Source: Flavobacteriaceae bacterium | Lineage (GTDB): Bacteria; Bacteroidota; Bacteroidia; Flavobacteriales; Flavobacteriaceae | Direction of reading: 5' to 3' | Length of the DNA stretch: 14,021 nt | Assembly: GCA_013214425.1 (NCBI GenBank) | Contig: JABSPN010000030.1 | Span: 1-14,021 of the forward strand | Shown: in pieces, positions 1-7,025 of the stretch | Layout: every line of letters starts with the position of its first letter | Numbering within the stretch: position 1 is the first letter of the stretch | Made by a program: the position numbers and the translations under genes | The notes under the pieces: model-generated | Seen by the model: only the letters and a program-made list of their open reading frames with translations | Told to the model about the DNA's origin: nothing | The model's database searches: none

Positions 1-1501
1 GGTATGTGTAAGCGTCTCTAGGTAAAATTTTCACCCATTTCTTATGTTCAAAAAACCATTTTGAACGATTAGATGGAAATCCTTTAGTTAAAAAGGCGGC
101 TATAAAAGGATGTGTATGTAATGTAAAGTTTTTATAACCTTTTTTTGTAATTCTTTCAAGATCCGAATTTATTTTTTGAACGATTACTATTGGAGCTTCG
201 ATTTCTCCGTTGCTTCCATTAGGATCTGCTTCTAAAGTTTTAATATTCATTTCGGGTCTTACTCTTTGTCTGGTGATTTGAATCAATCCAAACTTGCTCG
301 GAGGAAGGATTTTATGTTTGGCTTTATCGTCACTCATTTCTTTTTTGAGGTGTTCGAATAAAGCTTTTCTGTTTTCAGTGTCTGACATATCGATAAAGTC
401 AACTACGATGATACCTCCCATATCTCGTAATCGCAATTGTCTAGCTATTTCTGTAGCTGCAATTAAGTTCACTTCTAAGGCTGTTGCTTCCTGGCTTTTC
501 GCCTTGTTTGATCTATTACCGCTATTTACGTCGATAACGTGTAAAGCTTCAGTATGTTCGATTACTAAATAAGCTCCTTTACTCATCGAAACAGTTTTTC
601 CAAAAGAGGTTTTTATTTGCCTCTCGATACCGAATTTTTCATAAATCGGTGTCCTAGAATTATAGAGTTTAACTATAGATTCTTTTTTTGGAGCAATTTC
701 ATGTAAGTAATCTTTTACTTGAATGTGAATACTTTCATCATTTGTGTGAATTGCCGTGAATGTGTCATTAAAAATATCTCTTAAAATAGAAGAGGCACGA
801 TTCAATTCACTTAACACTTTTGAAGGATAATTTCCATGATGTAATTTCTTACACATGGCATTCCAACGACTTAGCAAATCTTGTAAGTCTTTATCAAGTT
901 CTGCTACTTTTTTGCCTTCTGCTACTGTACGAACAATAACACCAAACCCTTTAGGCTTGATACTTTTCACCAAACGTTTTAATCGATCTTTTTCTTCTCT
1001 ATTACTTATCTTTTGAGAAATTGAAATTCTTTCAGAAAAAGGGACTAAAACAATATATCTACCAGCTATCGAAAGCTCTGAACTAATCCTAGGACCTTTT
1101 GTAGATATGGGTTCTTTTACTATTTGTACGAGTATAGATTGATTGGATTTGACAACATTATTGATGCTACCATTTTTATCAATCTCTTCTTCAAATGGGA
1201 AATTTTTTAAAGAATAATCTTTTAGTTTACCTGCACTTACACGTTTTATGAATTTCAAAAGAGTGGATAATCTCGGACCTAAATCATGGTAATGTAAAAA
1301 TGCATCCTTTTCGTAACCTACGTTAACGAAGGCTGCATTTAAACCAGGAACGGTTTTTCTGATTTTGGCTAAATACACATCGCCCACAGAAAATTTTTGA
1401 GATTCTTCATCATCTTTATGTAATTCTATTAGTTTTCCATCTTTTAATAAGGCAAAATCAATTCCAGATGAACTTGATCTAATGATTAATTCCTTGTTCA
1501 T
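1..1501 (-). CDS. rng: Ribonuclease G/E family endoribonuclease (3' end cut by window edge)
   Basis: This is an RNase E/G-family endonuclease, which cleaves single-stranded RNA in rRNA maturation and mRNA decay in the cytoplasm. The frame runs from an ATG at 1501 (MNKELIIRSSSSG) to the window edge without a stop, giving 500 residues. Related proteins are only slightly longer, so probably just the last residues are missing. An S1-like RNA-binding region begins near residue 38 (VGDVYLAKI). The two catalytic, metal-binding aspartates are visible as D324 in HVIDVNSGN and D368 in GGIIVVDFIDM, 44 residues apart as expected. After this the chain continues QITRQRVRPEMNIKT with no CPxC zinc-link motif, unlike E. 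coli RNase E. The C-terminal stretch THPFIAAFLTKGFPSNRSKW resembles flavobacterial RNase G as I know it. It lies downstream of the HU operon terminator, and no clear TAnnTTTG promoter was found in its leader. The family call is secure. Confidence 0.95.
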   Translation of the reverse strand, partial: MNKELIIRSSSSGIDFALLKDGKLIELHKDDEESQKFSVGDVYLAKIRKTVPGLNAAFVNVGYEKDAFLHYHDLGPRLSTLLKFIKRVSAGKLKDYSLKNFPFEEEIDKNGSINNVVKSNQSILVQIVKEPISTKGPRISSELSIAGRYIVLVPFSERISISQKISNREEKDRLKRLVKSIKPKGFGVIVRTVAEGKKVAELDKDLQDLLSRWNAMCKKLHHGNYPSKVLSELNRASSILRDIFNDTFTAIHTNDESIHIQVKDYLHEIAPKKESIVKLYNSRTPIYEKFGIERQIKTSFGKTVSMSKGAYLVIEHTEALHVIDVNSGNRSNKAKSQEATALEVNLIAATEIARQLRLRDMGGIIVVDFIDMSDTENRKALFEHLKKEMSDDKAKHKILPPSKFGLIQITRQRVRPEMNIKTLEADPNGSNGEIEAPIVIVQKINSDLERITKKGYKNFTLHTHPFIAAFLTKGFPSNRSKWFFEHKKWVKILPRDAYTY

Positions 1502-1518
1502 ACTAAATTAATTTTAAT

Positions 1519-1598
1519 ATCCATACAGAATAATTGTACAGATGGATTAAACAATATTTTACAGGTATTTATACCTTTTGAATCTATCTTGTAGATTC
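1519..1598 (-). promoter_or_regulatory. Structured leader of rng: three predicted stem-loops
   Basis: The roughly 150-base gap between the upstream terminator and the rng start holds three short inverted repeats. They are GAATCTA/TAGATTC (1580-1598, 5-base loop), AGGTA/TACCT (1563-1576) and ATCCAT/ATGGAT (1519-1547, 17-base loop). They would form hairpins in the rng 5' untranslated RNA. E. coli RNase E regulates its own mRNA through leader hairpins, so an analogous role is conceivable. That role is inference; only the repeats are seen. AT-rich DNA yields such repeats by chance. Confidence 0.3.
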
Positions 1599-1634
1599 AG
1601 ATTTCAAAGAACTTTTGTTAATGTTTTTAAACGA

Positions 1635-1659
1635 AAAAAGTAGTACTAAACTACTTTTT
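1635..1659 (-). terminator. Intrinsic terminator overlapping the stop of the 29-aa basic protein gene
   Basis: A perfect 10-bp inverted repeat (AAAAAGTAGT / ACTACTTTTT, 5-base loop) is followed on the minus strand by a run of six Ts. The TAG stop codon of the small basic protein (1651-1653) lies inside the stem, so translation and termination signals are fused. It separates the HU operon from rng. Confidence 0.75.
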
Positions 1660-1740
1660 CTTGTGACGATTGGCTCTTCTACGCTTTTTTCTTTTGTGCG
1701 TAGCTACCTTATGTCTTTTTCTTTTTTTACCACTTGGCAT
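1651..1740 (-). CDS. Tiny arginine/lysine-rich protein, probably a small ribosomal subunit protein (bS22/mS38-like, AURKAIP1/COX24 type)
   Basis: This 29-residue protein starts MPSGKKRKRHKVATHKRKKR and ends RRANRHKKK. Seventeen residues are Lys or Arg and three are His, and there is no acidic residue. From memory, almost the same peptide sits beside HU and rng in many Bacteroidota and is annotated as an AURKAIP1/COX24-domain protein. That family includes mitochondrial mS38 and mycobacterial bS22, which bind small-subunit rRNA. Charge and size fit an rRNA-binding peptide, but the family assignment rests on recall. The start lies 26 bases after the HU stop, so the two are probably co-transcribed from the HU promoter and end at the hairpin that contains its stop codon. 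That it is a real gene is likely; its function is inferred. Confidence 0.8.
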   Translation of the reverse strand: MPSGKKRKRHKVATHKRKKRRRANRHKKK

Positions 1741-1766
1741 AAGTTATAGTGTTTTTAATTAATAGT

Positions 1767-2057
1767 TTATTTTACTTTCACTTTATCCTTTACACCCTCA
1801 ACAAATACTTTTGCTGGTTTAAATGCTGGGATATTGTGAGCTGGTATTTTAATTGTAGTGTTTTTAGAAATGTTTCTTCCAGTCTTCTCCGCTCTCGTTT
1901 TAACGATAAAGCTACCAAAACCTCTTAAATATACATTTTCGCCACCTTCTAAAGAATCTTTAACTTCACTCATGAATGATTCAACTGTTGCTTGCACATC
2001 TCCTTTTTCAATTCCTAGCTTTTCTGAAATGTTAGCTACGATATCTGCTTTTGTCAT
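1767..2057 (-). CDS. HU-family DNA-binding protein
   Basis: HU/IHF-family histone-like protein of 96 residues. It dimerises and bends DNA in the nucleoid. Two N-terminal helices (MTKADIVANISEKLGIEKGD, then ATVESFMSEVKDSL) precede the beta core around residues 40-52 (ENVYLRGFGSFIV). The DNA-binding arm follows (TRAEKTGRNISKNTTIKIPA) and contains the IPA tip near residues 71-73, leading into PAFKPAK. The length is normal for the family, with a short Lys-rich tail (VKDKVKVK). A good promoter lies about 40 bases upstream, making it the first gene of a two-gene operon with the tiny basic protein. Whether it is a homodimer or one subunit of a heterodimer cannot be told from sequence. Confidence 0.96.
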   Translation of the reverse strand: MTKADIVANISEKLGIEKGDVQATVESFMSEVKDSLEGGENVYLRGFGSFIVKTRAEKTGRNISKNTTIKIPAHNIPAFKPAKVFVEGVKDKVKVK

Positions 2058-2095
2058 AATTATTTAAAATTTACCTTTGTTTTAAATTTTGGGTG

Positions 2096-2128
2096 CAAAT
2101 ATATGAATTAAAAATCCAATATTTCAAA
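2096..2128 (-). promoter_or_regulatory. Bacteroidota-type promoter for the HU operon
   Basis: On the minus strand TATATTTG (2103-2096) matches the TAnnTTTG -7 consensus exactly. TTTG (2128-2125) sits 21 bases upstream as the -33 element. The predicted start near 2090 leaves a leader of about 33 bases before the HU ATG. Confidence 0.7.
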
Positions 2129-2188
2129 CCTAATTCATTAAAATTTAACGACATAAACATATATTTTTGAAATTAACATTTTTTTAAA

Positions 2189-3220
2189 TTGATATTTTCT
2201 AACAAATTGATAGACTGGTACTTAGTAAACAAGAGGGATTTGCCTTGGAGAGAGACAAAGAAACCTTATGAGATATGGCTGTCTGAAATCATAATGCAAC
2301 AAACCAGAATAGAGCAGGGGCTACCCTATTTCAATAGGTTTGTAGAAGAATTTCCTACTGTTTTTGATTTGGCCAAAGCCTCTGAGGAAAAAGTATTAAA
2401 ACTATGGCAGGGATTGGGATATTACAGTAGAGCTAGGAATCTCCATTTTACGGCAAAATATGTCGTAAATGAACTAAATGGAGAATTTCCAGATACTTTT
2501 GATGAATTAAAAAAATTAAAAGGTGTTGGTGATTATACGGCCAGCGCCATTGCTTCTTTTTCTTTTGGAGAAGTACAACCGGTGGTTGATGGAAATGTGT
2601 ATCGCGTATTATCTAGGTATTTAGGCATTGACATACCAATTAATAACTCCACCAGCCTTAAAAAGTTTAAACAGGCCGCTTTTGAATTAATTGATAAAGG
2701 AAATCCTGGAGATTTTAATCAAGCAATAATGGAATTTGGAGCCAAACAATGCAAACCTAAAAATCCAGATTGTAATGCCTGTCCGTTTAACGATAGCTGT
2801 TATGCGTTAAAACATAAAAAGATTGATTCGTTACCAGTTAAACTGAAGAAAATTAAAGTCAAAAAAAGATATTTTAATTACCTGGTTTTTATTACTGAAA
2901 ATGACGATACTTTACTTGAAAAAAGAGAAGGGGAAGGAATTTGGAAAAATCTATATCAGTTTCCTTTAATTGAAACTGCCGCTGAAGTAACTATTGACTT
3001 GATTCAGGATGAACAATTGTTGAAAGATCACCCTGTTCAGGAAATAAGTTTATATAATGATAAACCAATAGTTCATAAGCTATCTCATCAGCATTTGATC
3101 ACCAAATTTTGGATAGTTAATGTACGGGAAATAAAACAAAATTCAATACCGATTTCTTCCCTCCATAAATTTCCAGTACCAATACTTGTTCACAATTTTA
3201 TAGAAGCTTTCAAATTTTAG
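2189..3220 (+). CDS. mutY: Adenine DNA glycosylase MutY
   Basis: Removes adenine mispaired with 8-oxoguanine in base excision repair. In this 343-residue protein the helix-hairpin-helix glycosylase fold covers about residues 5-210. Catalytic Glu33 lies in SEIIMQQTR and catalytic Asp134 in VVDGNVYRV; both are four residues earlier than in the E. coli enzyme. The HhH turn is LKGVGDYTAS (110-119). The iron-sulfur cluster ligands are C188, C195, C198 and C204, spaced C-x6-C-x2-C-x5-C. A C-terminal Nudix-like lesion-recognition domain follows from about residue 225, including HKLSHQH (297-303). The start is a TTG at 2189. An in-frame stop at 2174 excludes an upstream ATG, and the MIFSNKLIDWYL beginning fits the family. 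It heads the mutY-ssb-gldE-gldD strand block, just before a second promoter-like site. Confidence 0.97.
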   Translation: MIFSNKLIDWYLVNKRDLPWRETKKPYEIWLSEIIMQQTRIEQGLPYFNRFVEEFPTVFDLAKASEEKVLKLWQGLGYYSRARNLHFTAKYVVNELNGEFPDTFDELKKLKGVGDYTASAIASFSFGEVQPVVDGNVYRVLSRYLGIDIPINNSTSLKKFKQAAFELIDKGNPGDFNQAIMEFGAKQCKPKNPDCNACPFNDSCYALKHKKIDSLPVKLKKIKVKKRYFNYLVFITENDDTLLEKREGEGIWKNLYQFPLIETAAEVTIDLIQDEQLLKDHPVQEISLYNDKPIVHKLSHQHLITKFWIVNVREIKQNSIPISSLHKFPVPILVHNFIEAFKF

Positions 3221-3228
3221 TATCTTTG
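3221..3228 (+). promoter_or_regulatory. Candidate -7 promoter element for ssb
   Basis: TATCTTTG matches TAnnTTTG exactly and begins directly after the mutY stop codon. A start about 7 bases downstream would leave a leader of about 16 bases before the ssb ATG at 3251. No well-placed -33 TTG is seen (the nearest is 32 bases upstream), so this is a partial match. Confidence 0.45.
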
Positions 3229-3250
3229 AAAGATAGTTTAAATTATAAAC

Positions 3251-3730
3251 ATGAGTGGAACATTGAATAAAGTAATGCTAATAGGGCATTTAGGAGATGA
3301 AGTTAAAATGAATTATTTTGAAGGTGGAGGATGTATAGGAAGATTCCCTCTGGCTACTAACGAGACCTATACCAATAGGCAAACCGGTGAAAAAGTAACC
3401 AACACAGAATGGCATAATATAGTTGTTAGAAATAAGGCTGCCGAAGTCTGCGAAAAATACCTTAAAAAAGGAGATAAAATTTATATCGAAGGTAGAATCA
3501 AAACCAGAAAGTGGCAAGATGATAAAGGAATGGACAGGTATTCAACAGAAATTCAAGTTCAGGACTTTACTTTTTTAACCCCAAAGAATGAAACTGGAAT
3601 GCAATCGGGTGGGGCAATTCCTCAACAGGTTCAGCCAACTCAGACACAAAACCCAGTAGTGCAAACTCCAACATCTACAACTGCTCAGTCTGTGACTCAG
3701 CAGGAAGAAGAGGATGATTTACCATTCTAA
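3251..3730 (+). CDS. ssb: Single-stranded DNA-binding protein
   Basis: Binds single-stranded DNA as a tetramer in replication, repair and recombination, and recruits partner proteins. In the 159 residues the OB fold spans about 1-110: NKVMLIGHLGDEVKM, then TEWHNIVVRNKAAE, KKGDKIYIEGRIKTRKW and TEIQVQDFTFL. A disordered Gln/Thr/Pro-rich linker (about 115-148) precedes the acidic tip EEEDDLPF. That tip is the classic partner-docking peptide ending in Pro-Phe. It starts 30 bases after mutY and is followed within 30 bases by gldE, so it is likely co-transcribed with gldE-gldD from the site at 3221. No oddities seen. Confidence 0.98.
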   Translation: MSGTLNKVMLIGHLGDEVKMNYFEGGGCIGRFPLATNETYTNRQTGEKVTNTEWHNIVVRNKAAEVCEKYLKKGDKIYIEGRIKTRKWQDDKGMDRYSTEIQVQDFTFLTPKNETGMQSGGAIPQQVQPTQTQNPVVQTPTSTTAQSVTQQEEEDDLPF

Positions 3731-3757
3731 AATAAAGTTTAACTAATCTGAAAGCAT

Positions 3758-5056
3758 TTGGATCCCGACCCCTATAGTTTATTGTTTTTAGTGACTACAG
3801 ATCTGGGTACAGTAATGAATTGTACACTATTGCTATTGTTACTGATAAGCTCGGCACTGATTTCTGGAGCTGAAGTAGCTTTTTTCTCACTTCCAATTGA
3901 ATATAAAGAAGAAACAGATGAGTCTAGTCCGAAGAAAAGAATATTGGTTTGCTCTTTATTAGAGAAACCCAAAAAATTGCTAGCAACGATTCTGGTTGCG
4001 AATAACTTTATCAATATCGCTATTGTACTCTTATTTGCAACCTTATTCGATCCTCATTTTGAGCGTATCGACGAAACACTCGCCTTAGTGTTAAAAATTG
4101 GAGTGGCCACGTTTCTGATACTTCTTTTTGGAGAGATTTTGCCAAAAGTTTATGCCAGTAGAAATAATGAAAAGTTTTCTTTGTTTATGGCTTACCCTCT
4201 TGCTTTTCTAAGTAAAATATTTGCTTTGGTAAGTGTTCCCATGAGTGGTTTTTCTGAATTTATTCAGGAGAAATTAGGGAAAGAAAAGACAAATTTATCG
4301 GTAGATCAATTATCACAAGCTCTAGAGCTTACTTCCGAAGAAGAAACGACTAAAGATGAGCAAAAGATTTTAGAGGGTATTGTAGCCTTTGGAAATACGG
4401 ATACAAAACAAGTGATGCAACCTCGTATAGACATCTTTGCCTTAGATGAAGAGGATAGCTTTCAAAGCATCATAAACGAAATCACTAAAAACGGATTTTC
4501 AAGAATTCCGGTCTATAAAGAAAATATTGATTCCATTGTTGGAGTGCTTTATATAAAAGATGTGCTGCCACATATCAGTAAGAAGTCTTTTAACTGGAAT
4601 AATTTATTACGTGAACCTTTGTTTGTTCCGGAGAATAAAAAGCTAGATGACTTGTTATCGGAGTTTCAGGAAAAGAAAGTGCATCTCGCAATTGTGGTTG
4701 ACGAATACGGAGGAACTTCAGGAATTATAACACTGGAAGATATTATTGAAGAAATTGTTGGCGATATAAGTGATGAGTTTGACGATGATGATCTGGTCTA
4801 TTCTAAAATTGACGACAAGAATTATGTTTTTGAAGGGAAAACTACTTTGAAAGACATTTACAGAGTATTAAAGCTAGAAGATGAAAGTGTGTTTGAAGAT
4901 GAAAAAGGAGAAGCAGAAACCATCGCAGGCTTTGTTTTAGAAATCTCTAAAGGTTTTCCGAAGAAAAACGACACAATAGATTTTAAAAATTATAGTTTTA
5001 CAGTAGAAGCTTTAGATCGAAAAAGACTGAAGCAGATAAAATTGACTATTAAATAA
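3758..5056 (+). CDS. gldE: Gliding motility-associated protein GldE (CNNM/CBS/CorC-type membrane protein)
   Basis: A 432-residue membrane protein of the CNNM/CorC (hemolysin-C-like) family. Flavobacterial GldE is needed for gliding in genetic backgrounds where GldD function is limiting. The N-terminal CNNM region has hydrophobic segments at about 21-45, 75-97, 108-128 and 143-160, including SALISGAEVAFFSLP and FGEILPKVYASRN. A CBS pair spans about 215-335 (VMQPRIDIFALD, SRIPVYKENIDSIVGVLYIKD, VDEYGGTSGIITLEDIIEEI). The CorC_HlyC domain, which binds nucleotide or metal in relatives, covers about 345-432. The start is a TTG at 3758 giving MDPDPYSLL. I prefer it over the internal ATG because an MDP start recurs in family members I recall. 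The stop abuts the gldD ATG with no spacer, implying translational coupling. Cation transport has been proposed for relatives but cannot be read from this sequence. Confidence 0.93.
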   Translation: MDPDPYSLLFLVTTDLGTVMNCTLLLLLLISSALISGAEVAFFSLPIEYKEETDESSPKKRILVCSLLEKPKKLLATILVANNFINIAIVLLFATLFDPHFERIDETLALVLKIGVATFLILLFGEILPKVYASRNNEKFSLFMAYPLAFLSKIFALVSVPMSGFSEFIQEKLGKEKTNLSVDQLSQALELTSEEETTKDEQKILEGIVAFGNTDTKQVMQPRIDIFALDEEDSFQSIINEITKNGFSRIPVYKENIDSIVGVLYIKDVLPHISKKSFNWNNLLREPLFVPENKKLDDLLSEFQEKKVHLAIVVDEYGGTSGIITLEDIIEEIVGDISDEFDDDDLVYSKIDDKNYVFEGKTTLKDIYRVLKLEDESVFEDEKGEAETIAGFVLEISKGFPKKNDTIDFKNYSFTVEALDRKRLKQIKLTIK

Positions 5057-5635
5057 ATGAAAAAACTGCTCTGTATCTTTATTATCATTATTGCCTTTGT
5101 TTCTTGTAAAGAAGATCCATTGCCAAAGCCAAAGGCTTATTTGAGATTGGATTATCCTGAACCAGAATATATTGAGGTCAATAATTTGTGTAATTATAGT
5201 TTTGAAATGAATAAAATAGCCCAGATTAGTAATTCTCGATTTAAAGATAGTTGCTGGTTTGATGTAAAATATTCTAAAATGAAAGGGACCATTTACCTTA
5301 CCTATCAGCCTGTGAATAATGATATTGATTCTTTATTGAGAGATACCCAAAATATTACTCAGGAACATATCAGAAAAGCTGACGAGATTGTTGAGCAGGT
5401 TTTTCAGGATGATAAGAATAAGGTATTCGGAATGTTTTACGAAGTAGGCGGGAATGCTGCTTCACAATCTCAATTTTACCTTACAGATAGTGTAAATCAC
5501 TTTTTATCGGGTGCTGTTTATTTTTTCTCCAAACCGAATTACGATTCTATTTATCCCGCTTCAGAATATCTTAAAAACGATATTCGTCATTTAATGGAAA
5601 GTGTGCGTTGGAAAAACCTTGACAGCCTTAATTAG
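5057..5635 (+). CDS. gldD: Gliding motility lipoprotein GldD
   Basis: GldD is an essential gliding lipoprotein in Flavobacterium, linked to type IX secretion function. In this 192-residue protein the lipoprotein signal peptide MKKLLCIFIIIIAFVSC ends at a lipobox with Cys17, followed by KEDPLPKPKAYLRLDYPEPEY. Start Pro/Lys-rich and a Tyr/Leu-rich beginning are typical of GldD. The remainder is soluble and presumably periplasmic, with no known catalytic motif. The ATG begins directly after the gldE TAA, so the pair is coupled. The order mutY-ssb-gldE-gldD matches a conserved Bacteroidota neighbourhood as I recall it. The 3' end overlaps by 8 bases the end of a decayed cytochrome-like gene on the other strand. 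Confidence 0.92.
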   Translation: MKKLLCIFIIIIAFVSCKEDPLPKPKAYLRLDYPEPEYIEVNNLCNYSFEMNKIAQISNSRFKDSCWFDVKYSKMKGTIYLTYQPVNNDIDSLLRDTQNITQEHIRKADEIVEQVFQDDKNKVFGMFYEVGGNAASQSQFYLTDSVNHFLSGAVYFFSKPNYDSIYPASEYLKNDIRHLMESVRWKNLDSLN

Positions 5636-6335
5636 GCATCTCATTCTGAATCCATTTGTTAATCAGTGAACGTTCTTCTATTGGTAACTTGGCATCAGTA
5701 GGCATAGAAAATTAGGTTGAATTAATAAGAGTTAATAAGTCTTTTTTAGTCAGATCCAAATCAGCTGCCGGTTGCGGATTATTATGGCAGGTGATGCAAT
5801 TATTAATATAATGTCTTTTTCTCCTGATGGAGTTTTAGGGTCGCATGCTTCTTTAGCCAATTTGTAGACATCATTAGTTTTTACTGGTCCTAAAAATGAG
5901 GTCTTTTTTTCATAAACAAATACGATTTGTCAAAGCAGTCAGGAAAAGAAAAGGGGATTTCCTGACTTGGAAAGTCGACTTCTCTTGCGGCTGTTTCGGC
6001 TAGGGTTGTACTGTAGCGCTTCCCTTTAACATCATATGAGGTTTGGTTTTGGGACTGGCTGCTAAAGTGTTCGTATAGGAGTTACAGGAAAGGCCATCTT
6101 TGGTAAAATGCAATTCCATAAACAGGGTTTTTGAACCGCCTTTTGCATCAAGAAGTCTGTAATAGGCTTCGTCATTTTGCTCTTTAGCTTTGTCAAGTAC
6201 GAAAGCTTGTGTAATAAATTCCGTGAACATGGGAAGGGAAATGGCTCTATAATCAAAAGCAAACCATTGAAAATTAATGCAGCTACTTGGTTGCTTCCAA
6301 TCCATTGTCCTAGGATTTTTTCCAAAAGGCTCACA
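5628..6335 (-). pseudogene. Decayed c-type cytochrome-domain gene (at least three frameshifts and one in-frame stop)
   Basis: A protein trace can be followed on the minus strand through successive frames. Positions 6332 to about 6040 read EPFGKNPRTMDWKQPSS through FAFDYRAISLPMFTEF and YYRLLDAKGGSKTLFMELHF. A shift then gives SYDVKGKRYSTTLAETAARE and DFPSQEIPFSFPDCFDKSYL. A second shift near 5900 gives TSFLGPVKTNDVYKLAKEA. A third shift near 5820 gives NNCITCHNNPQPAADLDLT, a heme c motif C-x2-CH at 5798-5784. In that last frame TAA interrupts at 5714-5712, after which the trace resumes SMPTDAKLPIEERSLINKWI and ends NEMPN, stop. The tail resembles single-heme cytochrome domains of oxidoreductases or Planctomycetes-type cytochromes. 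The N-terminus appears lost. The heme domain call is fair; the whole protein's identity is unknown. The end overlaps the gldD 3' end. Confidence 0.8.
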
Positions 6336-6517
6336 TTATTTTAAGAAATGTCTATTGGATTGATAATGCTCTCGATAGTCTTAAGCCTGTCTTCCGATTT
6401 AAATGACAAGCAGAAGAAAAGGGCTTATACAATTACAGGTAAAACAAATATTTCATAAGTAATAATTTATACCTCAAAATAATAACATGTTGAGAAGCTT
6501 TTTCTTGACCAAATCAA
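6336..6517. other. Intergenic remnant with a 36-codon plus-strand frame
   Basis: Between the cytochrome fossil and the terminator there is no clear gene. A plus-strand frame at 6348-6458 encodes MSIGLIMLSIVLSLSSDLND followed by KQKKRAYTITGKTNIS and a stop. Its hydrophobic start and the phrase AYTITGK recall the exported N-terminus of flavobacterial thioredoxin-like or surface proteins. It may therefore be the stub of a deleted gene. It could equally be chance in AT-rich DNA. Confidence 0.2.
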
Positions 6518-6540
6518 AAAAGCCGCTTTTAGCGGCTTTT
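6518..6540 (-). terminator. Intrinsic terminator downstream of the HMA-domain lipoprotein gene
   Basis: A perfect 10-bp stem, AAAAGCCGCT / AGCGGCTTTT with a TTT loop, is followed on the minus strand by a six-T run (6521-6516). It begins 23 bases beyond the stop of the lipoprotein gene. The AT flanks make it potentially bidirectional. Confidence 0.88.
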
Positions 6541-6563
6541 ACAGTTTATTTTGTAGGTTAATG

Positions 6564-6956
6564 TTACTCTAAGCTAGAGAAATCTTCAACTGTTTTCATG
6601 TTTTCAACAGTATATTCTCCAACCTTAGCTACCGTTTTAGTTAATTGATCAGGATTAACTTCTTCAACATCATACTCAACCATAGCGATTTTATTTTCAA
6701 AATCAACTTTAGCCGATTTTACTCCGTCCATGCCAGCAATTGTCTTTTCAATTTTTGCGGCACAACCTACAGCACAAGACATCCCTTCAATAGTAAACTC
6801 AGCTTTTGCATAAGTAGCATCAGGATTTAATTCTTTTTTCTTAGCTGGAGCTTCAGCAACAGGTAAGGTTTTTACTTCAGGAGTATGCTCTTTTTTACAA
6901 GCAATAGTTAAAGAAAAGACTAAAGCAACGATTCCGATATATTTTAAAACTTTCAT
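6564..6956 (-). CDS. Heavy-metal-associated (HMA) domain lipoprotein with a CxxxC metal site
   Basis: A 130-residue exported protein from an ATG at 6956. The beginning MKVLKYIGIVALVFSLTIAC is a lipoprotein signal peptide with the lipid-bearing Cys at residue 20. A Lys/Pro/Ala linker precedes a CopZ/Atx1-like HMA fold from about residue 50: KAEFTIEGMSCAVGCAAKIE, then KTIAGMDGVKSAKVDFENK and IAMVEYDVEEVNPDQLTKTV. The metal loop is GMSCAVGC, so the two cysteines are separated by three residues rather than the usual two. A longer frame beginning at 7007 is possible but would overlap the promoter at 6975-7007 and bury the signal peptide. It probably binds copper or another soft metal in the periplasm, an inference from the fold. 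It is transcribed alone and terminates at the hairpin at 6518-6540. Confidence 0.87.
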   Translation of the reverse strand: MKVLKYIGIVALVFSLTIACKKEHTPEVKTLPVAEAPAKKKELNPDATYAKAEFTIEGMSCAVGCAAKIEKTIAGMDGVKSAKVDFENKIAMVEYDVEEVNPDQLTKTVAKVGEYTVENMKTVEDFSSLE

Positions 6957-6974
6957 AATGATCAATTTGTTTGT

Positions 6975-7007
6975 CAAAAATAAGGATTTATTGGCTACGA
7001 GATGCAA
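6975..7007 (-). promoter_or_regulatory. Bacteroidota-type promoter for the HMA lipoprotein gene
   Basis: On the minus strand TATTTTTG (6982-6975) matches TAnnTTTG exactly, with TTG (7007-7005) 22 bases upstream. The predicted start lies about 12 bases ahead of the ATG at 6956. It supports the shorter start for the lipoprotein. Confidence 0.6.
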
Positions 7008-7025
7008 TTTTAACGTTTTTATAAA

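Noticed and set aside
294..572. Open frame on the plus strand, 92 codons
   Set aside because: Lies antisense to the well-supported rng gene and its translation has no protein-like pattern.
6062..6334. Alternative frame of 90 codons (MSLLEKILGQ...) on the minus strand
   Set aside because: The neighbouring frame reads as the cytochrome-type protein (FAFDYRAISLPMFTEF); this one loses sense after about 30 residues.
6957..7007. Longer start for the HMA lipoprotein (extra 17 residues)
   Set aside because: It would overlap the promoter motif at 6975-7007 and place a polar stretch ahead of a good lipoprotein signal peptide.
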